A DNA stretch of 11,343 nt from Cyanobacteria bacterium UBA947 (GTDB lineage Bacteria; Cyanobacteriota; Vampirovibrionia; Gastranaerophilales; Gastranaerophilaceae). Shown here one piece after another: positions 6,886 to 11,343 of the stretch. The number at the start of each line of letters is the position of its first letter. Within the stretch, counting starts at the first letter, position 1. The stretch is from positions 5,388 through 16,730 of the forward strand of contig DBCX01000064.1 in NCBI GenBank assembly GCA_002293275.1, in the 5' to 3' direction. The notes beneath the pieces are model-generated. The model saw only the letters and a program-made list of their open reading frames with translations, made no database searches and had not been told where the DNA came from. A program made the translations under genes and the position numbers.

Positions 6886-7475
6886 AGCTTGCGGTGATGG
6901 GTTCGGGCAACGGCGGCAATTTTGAGGCAATTGCAAAGCACGTAAAGGCTGATATAACCTGCATCTCGGATATTCAAGACGCACGGATTCTACAGCGCGC
7001 GCGCAATCTGGGTGTCAAGGCCGAATTTGTACCCTTTGAGGATAACCTGCGCTATTTTACCGAAAACAAGTTTGATTTGATTGTGCTTGCGGGTTATATG
7101 CGGATTTTACCGCCGGAAGTGCTGGAACTTGGCCGGTTTGTGAATATTCACCCGTCGCTTTTGCCTGCGTTTAAAGGGAAAGACGCAATCAAACGTGCGT
7201 TTTTGGCCGGCGTAAAAGTCAGCGGCGTCACAATCCATTGGGTCCAAGACGAAGTTGACAGCGGTAAAATCATCGCGCAATACCCTGTTTTAATTGGCAA
7301 CCTCACGCATCTTGACGAGTTTGAGGCCGAAATTCACAGTATTGAGCACGCTCTGTACCCGATTGTTATAGAAAAACTGCTCAACGACGAGGTTTTTGAC
7401 TTTTCTGATTTGATGGGCGGGGGGAAATGCGGGGGCGGCTGCTGTGATGATGCCGGCGGAGGGTGCTGCCGGTGA
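6882..7475 (+). CDS. purN: Phosphoribosylglycinamide formyltransferase with Cys-rich tail
   Basis: PurN transfers a formyl group from 10-formyl-tetrahydrofolate to GAR. The 197-residue protein shows the phosphate loop GSGNGGNF (7-14), LAGYMRIL (69-76), NIHPSLLPAFKG (88-99) with catalytic Asn88 and His90, and HWVQDEVDSG (119-128) with Asp126 completing the catalytic triad. The usual PurN fold ends near residue 172. Here a further tail carries Cys183, Cys187, Cys188, Cys195 and Cys196 among glycines and two aspartates, which is unusual for the family. The start overlaps the purM stop in ATGA and is preceded by GGGGAGG four bases upstream, inside purM. Part of the tail DNA also serves as the SD of purD. 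Confidence 0.96.
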   Translation: MKLAVMGSGNGGNFEAIAKHVKADITCISDIQDARILQRARNLGVKAEFVPFEDNLRYFTENKFDLIVLAGYMRILPPEVLELGRFVNIHPSLLPAFKGKDAIKRAFLAGVKVSGVTIHWVQDEVDSGKIIAQYPVLIGNLTHLDEFEAEIHSIEHALYPIVIEKLLNDEVFDFSDLMGGGKCGGGCCDDAGGGCCR

Positions 7476-8479
7476 AGATTTTTGTCGTGGGAAACGGTGC
7501 GCGTGAGGCGGCGATTAAAGAGGCTGTAAACGCCTGCGAGTCAATTGATGAGGCGGATTTGGTCATCATAGGGCCGGAAAAACCTATTTGTGAAGGGCTC
7601 GCTGACGAAATCGGGAGCAAATGTATCGCCGTGAACAAGAAGTTTTCGCAGCTGGAAAGTTCAAAATTGTTTGCCAAAGACTTTATGTCGCGGCACGGAA
7701 TAAAACACCCGAAAATCGTCGCCCGTGCGCCGTTTGTTGTCAAACAGGACGGGCTTTGCGCGGGAAAAGGTGTCACAGTCCACACGCAAGACTGTTTTGT
7801 TGAGGAATACATTGACGGCGAGGAAATCTCCGTGATGTCCTTGTTTGACGGCAAAACGCTGTTGAATTTTGTGCCGCTGCGTGATTTCAAACGCCTCAGC
7901 GCGGACAAAGATGCGCCAAATACCGGCGGGATGGCCGCTTATTGCCCTGTTGTGCTGACAAAAGAGCAAAAAGACAAGCTGGACGTGTATTTAAAGCAGC
8001 TTGAATCGGCGTTAATCGCGGAGGGCGCGGATTTTACGGGGTTCATTTATTCGGGGCTTATTTGGAGCGGTGATTGGTACGTTTTGGAATACAACGTCCG
8101 GCTCGGTGACCCGGAAACCCAGGCGCTGCTTACGCATCTAAAAACCGACTTCAAAGAAATCCTTATTGCTGCCGCGCAAAAACGCCTTGACACCGTGAAA
8201 TTGGAATACAAAGACGGATTCTCAGCCTGTCTTGTTGTTGCAGCGCAGGGATACCCGGATTTGCCCGTAACAGGCGACCGGATAGAGCTGCCGGCAGACC
8301 CTGACGTCAAGGTATACCTTGCAAACGCGCTCCAAAAAGACGGCAAACTCTACTCAATAGGCGGCAGAGTACTGTCTTTGTGTACAAATTCCGATGATCC
8401 GTTCCCGGTCTTGAAAGCCTTTGCCAAAAATGTTAAAATGGAGCATAAATATTACCGAAAAGACATTCATATATCTTAA
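7472..8479 (+). CDS. purD: Phosphoribosylamine-glycine ligase (GAR synthetase), compact form
   Basis: PurD joins glycine to phosphoribosylamine with ATP, the second step of purine synthesis. I start it at GTG 7472, giving MKIFVVGNGARE, because GGAGGG (7458-7463) lies eight bases upstream and the start forms GTGA with the purN stop. The GTG at 7463 lies on the SD itself. The 335 residues compare with about 420-430 usually. Motifs: GNGAREAA (7-14), VIIGPE (31-36), LESSKLFAKDFM (61-72), KQDGLCAGKGV (91-101), EYIDGEE (112-118), PNTGGMAAY (149-157), EYNVRLGDPETQ (206-217, Mg2+ ligands Glu206 and Asn208) and YRKDI (328-332). Missing relative to E. coli are parts of the N domain before VIIGPE and two helical stretches of the ATP-grasp region, before KQDGL and before EEYIDGEE. 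Catalytic motifs remain. Confidence 0.94.
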   Translation: MKIFVVGNGAREAAIKEAVNACESIDEADLVIIGPEKPICEGLADEIGSKCIAVNKKFSQLESSKLFAKDFMSRHGIKHPKIVARAPFVVKQDGLCAGKGVTVHTQDCFVEEYIDGEEISVMSLFDGKTLLNFVPLRDFKRLSADKDAPNTGGMAAYCPVVLTKEQKDKLDVYLKQLESALIAEGADFTGFIYSGLIWSGDWYVLEYNVRLGDPETQALLTHLKTDFKEILIAAAQKRLDTVKLEYKDGFSACLVVAAQGYPDLPVTGDRIELPADPDVKVYLANALQKDGKLYSIGGRVLSLCTNSDDPFPVLKAFAKNVKMEHKYYRKDIHIS

Positions 8480-8522
8480 TAAATCAGCAAATTCAAGGGT
8501 TTAGGAGTCTTAGAATACTGTC

Positions 8523-9077
8523 ATGACTTTACAAATACTAAAAAATGTATTTGATGCGCTTCCTTCGTATAAAATTAAGGATACCAGAATTCTGGGCTCA
8601 GATCCGAAAGTTATTACGACAGCGCTTAATCCTGCGTCAACGCGCCTTATTGTCGGTGCAACAGCGCTTATGTCGCAGCCGTTTATTGATTTGCACAACC
8701 GCAGAGTAGAAGAGAAGACCAGACGGATTTCGGCGTACAAGACCATCGCCAAAATCCTTGTCGGGACGGCGACGGGGGTTTTAATCCGCACCGGGTGCGT
8801 AAAACTTATAACCAAATATACGCAATCCTCGTTCATCAGACCCGGCAAAACGTCAAAAAACCGTGCACAGGCGCTGCTGCACAGGCGCGAAAATCCGCTC
8901 TATCCCACCTCTAAAAGAGCGGCCGGTATGAAGGATGACATGCTCAAAAACTATCGTTCTGCGATGGGGACGTTCCTTGCGCTCGGTGTGATGCTGTTTA
9001 CCAACTTTTTGATTGATGCGCCGCTTACAAAATGGTTAACCAACATTTTTATCAAGAAAGATGAAGGTGACAAATGA
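8523..9077 (+). CDS. Membrane protein of unknown function, first of a coupled pair
   Basis: I do not recognise a named family. The 184-residue protein has a hydrophobic patch with VGAT (44-47) and an Arg/Glu-rich stretch (60-69, RRVEEKTRRI). A likely membrane segment follows (about 72-95), then a basic soluble part (about 98-145) and a second membrane segment (about 146-166) leading into TNFLIDAPLTKWL. No signal peptide is evident. It starts 43 bp after purD with no terminator between, so read-through from the pur operon is possible. AGGAG at 8503-8507 is 15 bases from ATG, too far for a normal SD. TAGAAT (8511-8516) would instead place a transcript start at about the ATG. Its stop overlaps the next gene in ATGA. 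It may be a distant relative of the left-edge protein. Confidence 0.82.
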   Translation: MTLQILKNVFDALPSYKIKDTRILGSDPKVITTALNPASTRLIVGATALMSQPFIDLHNRRVEEKTRRISAYKTIAKILVGTATGVLIRTGCVKLITKYTQSSFIRPGKTSKNRAQALLHRRENPLYPTSKRAAGMKDDMLKNYRSAMGTFLALGVMLFTNFLIDAPLTKWLTNIFIKKDEGDK

Positions 9078-9697
9078 ATCCGGGTCAAATGTGGAACAAA
9101 TTAAGGAACAAGGCGTTTGACAAGTTCAGCACAAATCAAAGCGGAATGCTTATCTGGACTGCCGCGATAGGATGGATGCTGTCATCTGCCGCACAAATCG
9201 GTGCGATTGTTGCAAATGACAAAATTGACAGAGACGAGAAAGAGTTCCTTGTGCCGCAAGAGATTGCCGATGCGATTGTCAATATACTTTTGTTTATCGG
9301 GATTACGACCTCTTTGTCACGGTTTGCCGGAAAGCTTGTCTCTACCGGTAAATTAACCAATACAAAAATTCTTAATGCATTGAAGGAACCGAGTGCCCTA
9401 AGAGAACTTGAGGCCAAAAAACTCAATATAGAGTTGGGTAAATTTTCCACAAACCTTGGTGAAATTGAAGCAATTAGGCATGTTTACAAGCCGTTTGAAA
9501 ACGCCGTGAAAAGTATTGCATCACTGCCGGGGATGATTATATCGTCAAACATCATAACGCCGATTATCCGGAACCGCGCTGCATTTGAGCTCAACGAGAT
9601 GAACAAAAACCAAAAACCTGTGCTTATGGCTCGTCCAAGGATGGTCGATTTTCAAAAAAATTCAATTTTGCAATTCTCTTCAAGAATGAGGGTTTGA
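9074..9697 (+). CDS. Membrane protein of unknown function, second of a coupled pair
   Basis: This 207-residue protein has an amphipathic basic N terminus (1-20) and a hydrophobic segment with Gly/Ala/Ser spacing (about 24-48). An acidic linker (DKIDRDEKEF, 49-58) precedes a second membrane segment (about 63-84). A soluble helical region (about 90-143) and a third hydrophobic segment (about 147-166, MIISSNIITPII) follow, then a polar tail. Start: ATG overlaps the preceding stop (ATGA), with AAGGTG a few bases upstream. The two proteins are therefore probably made together and may interact in the membrane. The last 74 bp overlap the anti-sigma gene on the other strand. The family is not recognised; similarity in layout to its neighbour and to the left-edge protein suggests a paralogous group. 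Confidence 0.82.
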   Translation: MNPGQMWNKLRNKAFDKFSTNQSGMLIWTAAIGWMLSSAAQIGAIVANDKIDRDEKEFLVPQEIADAIVNILLFIGITTSLSRFAGKLVSTGKLTNTKILNALKEPSALRELEAKKLNIELGKFSTNLGEIEAIRHVYKPFENAVKSIASLPGMIISSNIITPIIRNRAAFELNEMNKNQKPVLMARPRMVDFQKNSILQFSSRMRV

Positions 9698-10118
9698 TTT
9701 CCCGTTCGGTCAGGATTTTTTTTGACAAATCAAACCTTATATCGTTTCTTGTTTTGTCAAACGCCGAGTGCATAAGTCTTTGCAGTGTGTAGATATTTTC
9801 CAGCTCCTGCCGGGCCGCAGGGTTGGAGATTATCATTTTTTTAATTTTTACGTTCTCGCTCACATCAAGCTCGTTATCAACGTACGCGGAGATATTTTTT
9901 TTGAACTCGCTGTATTGCTTGAACTCAATTTCAATTTCATCATCAACGACATTGTTGTATTTGTTTATGATGTTTTTGAAATCTTCGTATTTTTTTGCGC
10001 AGGCAGGGCAGGTCTCAAGATGCCGCTGGATGTATTGTTTCAGCATTGCGCTTAATTTATTTTCCATATAAAAGCTCATTAGCGCGCCCACTTGCGAGCA
10101 AGATAATTCCATATTCAT
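9624..10118 (-). CDS. Soluble zinc-finger anti-sigma factor with two ZAS-like repeats
   Basis: It likely binds and holds the ECF sigma factor encoded just before it. The 164-residue protein has an N-terminal ZAS zinc motif: Cys7, then HLETCPAC (33-40), i.e. His33-x3-Cys37-x2-Cys40. A second copy of the fold follows (about 73-120): ISAYVDNELDVSENVKI, then NPAARQEL where a normal copy would read CPACRAEL, so it has lost the metal ligands. The C-terminal tail (121-164) is basic. No membrane segment is visible, unlike the many membrane-anchored anti-sigmas, so the signal is likely sensed in the cytoplasm. ATG overlaps the sigma stop (ATGA, 10115-10118), implying coupled synthesis at balanced levels. 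An in-frame ATG two codons later is an alternative. The zinc motif could respond to thiol oxidation, as in RsrA-type proteins, but this is inference. Confidence 0.88.
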   Translation of the reverse strand: MNMELSCSQVGALMSFYMENKLSAMLKQYIQRHLETCPACAKKYEDFKNIINKYNNVVDDEIEIEFKQYSEFKKNISAYVDNELDVSENVKIKKMIISNPAARQELENIYTLQRLMHSAFDKTRNDIRFDLSKKILTEREIKPSFLKRIAKLNFFENRPSLDEP

Positions 10119-10705
10119 ATATACACTTTTAATCCTTCCTGCAACTTTTCCCTCGCGCGTGCGATGCGGGATTTTACGGTCCCGAGGCTTGAGTGCGTTG
10201 CTTTTGCGATTTCTTCGTAGGAGAGTCCTTGCATCTCGCGCAGTATTATTGCGATACGAAACTTGTCCGGCAAATCCAGAATGGCTTTCTTTATGTTTGC
10301 TTCAAGCTCGTTGGACATACACTTTTCCGCAGGTTTACATTTTTTGTCCATAAGTTGAATTTTCGGCATATCATCATCCTCGCCGGAATCAAGCGGGACG
10401 GTGTCGGGTCTGCGCTGTGTTCTGCGCATCTCGTCATAAAAAAGGTTTGTCACAATACGGTTGAGCCAGCTTTTGAAATTTTTTGGATCTTTGAGTTTGG
10501 GCAGTGAGCGTGTCATCCGCATAAGCGCCTCTTGCGTCAGATCAAGTACGCATTCGCGCCTGTCACAAAGGTAAGAAAACGCCGCAAAAATGTTTTTCTG
10601 CTCGCGCTTAATCAGTTCCTCGACGGCCTTGAAGTCGTTATCTTGCGCCAGAGTGACCAATCCGTTTATGGGCATAGTTTTGTAGTGCAATTTTTTAACC
10701 GGCAT
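10115..10705 (-). CDS. ECF-family RNA polymerase sigma factor
   Basis: This is a group IV (ECF) sigma factor that would direct RNA polymerase to a set of stress or envelope genes. The 196 residues contain region 2 (about 22-97, with LDLTQEALMRM and FKSWLNRIVTNLFYDEMRR) and an acidic linker (about 100-130). Region 4 (about 134-192) follows, with DLPDKFRIAIILREMQGLSY and the helix-turn-helix EEIAKATHSSLGTVKSRIAR (164-183). There is no region 1.1 or region 3. I keep the first ATG because AAGGAG lies seven bases before it; the alternative Met11 has no SD. That SD sits in one arm of a perfect hairpin (see the regulatory feature). The closest general match is the RpoE/SigW-like class; a precise subgroup cannot be given from sight. 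Confidence 0.95.
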   Translation of the reverse strand: MPVKKLHYKTMPINGLVTLAQDNDFKAVEELIKREQKNIFAAFSYLCDRRECVLDLTQEALMRMTRSLPKLKDPKNFKSWLNRIVTNLFYDEMRRTQRRPDTVPLDSGEDDDMPKIQLMDKKCKPAEKCMSNELEANIKKAILDLPDKFRIAIILREMQGLSYEEIAKATHSSLGTVKSRIARAREKLQEGLKVYI

Positions 10706-10708
10706 GAA

Positions 10709-10739
10709 AAAACTCCTTAATGTTATATTAAGGAGTTTT
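10709..10739 (-). promoter_or_regulatory. Perfect hairpin burying the SD of the sigma factor gene
   Basis: Arms 10709-10721 and 10727-10739 are exact reverse complements of 13 bases (AAAACTCCTTAAT / ATTAAGGAGTTTT) around a 5-base loop. In the sigma transcript the 3' arm contains the SD AAGGAG (10713-10718), fully paired with CUCCUU in the 5' arm. The stem is followed by a U-run (six U, four of them within the arm) and then, after one C, the ATG. It can be read as a translational gate (SD sequestration), as a weak A/T-rich intrinsic terminator or attenuator after the upstream gene, or as a palindromic DNA operator. The geometry makes the first two the most natural readings. Confidence 0.75.
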
Positions 10740-10777
10740 CAGCCTGATTTACTCCCCCCAAGGGGCAATGTTCAGGT

Positions 10778-11343
10778 CTAGATGTTGTAATTTATTGGTT
10801 TGGTTTGCAAAAACGGGTTGAGCTGAGGCGCTTGCATCTGTGCTTGGACTTGCTGGGCTATTTGTGCCTCCATTTGTGCCTGTTGTTGCTGTTGTTCAGC
10901 CTTTTTCTCGGAGTGGCTTTTGCCCACGATTTTTGTTGCAAGCCAGTTACCGGCCATAAAGCCTACGATTGGGCCAACGAACGGGATACCGCTCAAGAGC
11001 GCAGCTCCCGCGAACCCTGCACCGAGTTTTAAGCCGGCTTTTCCTGTTTCAACTACGCCCGCGATAAGTCCTTTATCTTTTGCTGCCCGTACTATGTTCG
11101 GCACCTCGGAGGCCAGCATCATTGCCGTAAACACAATCGGTACCGCTTTACCGAGCGGTTTTAGCGCGGCGCCTACTTTACCGAACCCTTTTGCGCCCGC
11201 CCAGCCGGATTTCATACCTGCCGGGATACTTTTTATATCGGCCGCCATGGATTTGATAACCCCGCCCTGGAACAATCCCGGTTCGGCAAATTTGGCGTTA
11301 TTGACCGCAATTTTATTGATTTCACCGAAATTTTTAAGCAGCC
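10778..11343 (-). CDS. Glycine-rich, Gln-tailed membrane-associated protein, 5' end cut by window edge
   Basis: The frame is open to the right edge of the window, so the gene starts outside; the TTG at 11275 is just an internal codon. About 187 residues are visible. The central part has a hydrophobic stretch with VPIVFTAMMLASEVPNIV and then a glycine-zipper-like region (GAGFAGAALL, IPFVGPIVGFMAGNWLATKIVG), which suggests one or two membrane hairpins. It is followed by a short basic linker, a low-complexity tail with five consecutive Gln and further Gln/Ala/Met repeats, and the ending LNPFLQTKPINYNI. The family is not recognised. It lies 72 bp upstream of the sigma gene in the same direction, so it may share a transcript that must pass the hairpin. 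Confidence 0.78.
   Translation of the reverse strand, partial: LLKNFGEINKIAVNNAKFAEPGLFQGGVIKSMAADIKSIPAGMKSGWAGAKGFGKVGAALKPLGKAVPIVFTAMMLASEVPNIVRAAKDKGLIAGVVETGKAGLKLGAGFAGAALLSGIPFVGPIVGFMAGNWLATKIVGKSHSEKKAEQQQQQAQMEAQIAQQVQAQMQAPQLNPFLQTKPINYNI

Noticed and set aside
7463..7471. GTG at 7463 as the purD start
   Set aside because: Its first base is the last G of the likely SD (GGAGGG), leaving no spacing. GTG at 7472 has correct spacing, forms GTGA with the purN stop and gives the normal N terminus MKIFVVGNG.
7381..7908. Long open frame on the minus strand (175 codons) across purN and purD
   Set aside because: It is antisense to two genes with clear catalytic motifs; Ser/Pro-rich shadow composition.
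10752..10766. CCCC-AA-GGGG palindrome before the sigma gene as a hairpin or operator
   Set aside because: With a two-base centre it cannot form a good RNA hairpin, and a short G/C run alone does not support an operator call.
1..11343. tRNA, rRNA, CRISPR array, insertion sequence or attachment site
   Set aside because: All gaps between genes are under 100 bases. None holds a cloverleaf, regular direct repeats or terminal inverted repeats with a transposase.

Overview
The window (about 45% GC by eye) looks like a chromosomal piece of a non-photosynthetic relative of cyanobacteria, most likely a gut-type Melainabacteria/Vampirovibrionia (Gastranaerophilales-like). The main reason is the ATP synthase cluster. 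It runs a - c - b' - b - delta - alpha - gamma with two diverged b-type stalk genes and stops after gamma, without beta and epsilon; this is the split arrangement known from cyanobacteria. There are no photosynthesis genes. The gamma subunit lacks the phototroph-type regulatory insert, and many lineage-specific membrane proteins surround the cluster. The assignment is inference; no 16S or other marker is present.

Layout. (1) 2-547 (+): 3' end of a membrane protein of unknown function. (2) 606-5479 (-): seven-gene ATP synthase operon, read right to left from atpB to atpG, tightly packed with two ATGA overlaps, an SD of AAAGGAGG before atpE and a credible sigma70-type promoter before atpB. (3) 5544-8479 (+): divergent operon birA-purM-purN-purD. 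Three of its four enzymes are clearly shorter than their families: the biotin ligase lacks both accessory domains, PurM lacks much of the N-terminal glycine-rich segment, and PurD has lost helices from the N domain and the ATP-grasp lid. PurN carries an odd glycine/cysteine tail. (4) 8523-9697 (+): two translationally coupled membrane proteins that look like distant relatives of the protein at the left edge. (5) 9624-10705 (-): an ECF sigma factor and its zinc-finger anti-sigma factor, coupled by an ATGA overlap. The anti-sigma gene overlaps the membrane-protein gene tail to tail by 74 bp. (6) 10778-11343 (-): 3' part of a glycine-rich, glutamine-tailed membrane-associated protein.

How it works together. 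The ATP synthase genes encode the whole membrane sector, both stalks and the alpha/gamma part of F1; beta and epsilon must come from elsewhere. The pur genes supply three steps of IMP synthesis (PurD glycinamide ribonucleotide synthase, PurN formyltransferase, PurM AIR synthase). BirA charges biotin carriers. The sigma/anti-sigma pair is a self-contained regulatory switch. Its most striking feature is a perfect 13-bp hairpin immediately before the sigma start codon that buries the Shine-Dalgarno sequence and is followed by a U-run, which suggests regulated translation and/or attenuation. All gaps between genes are under 100 bases, and I see no tRNA, rRNA, CRISPR array or insertion sequence.
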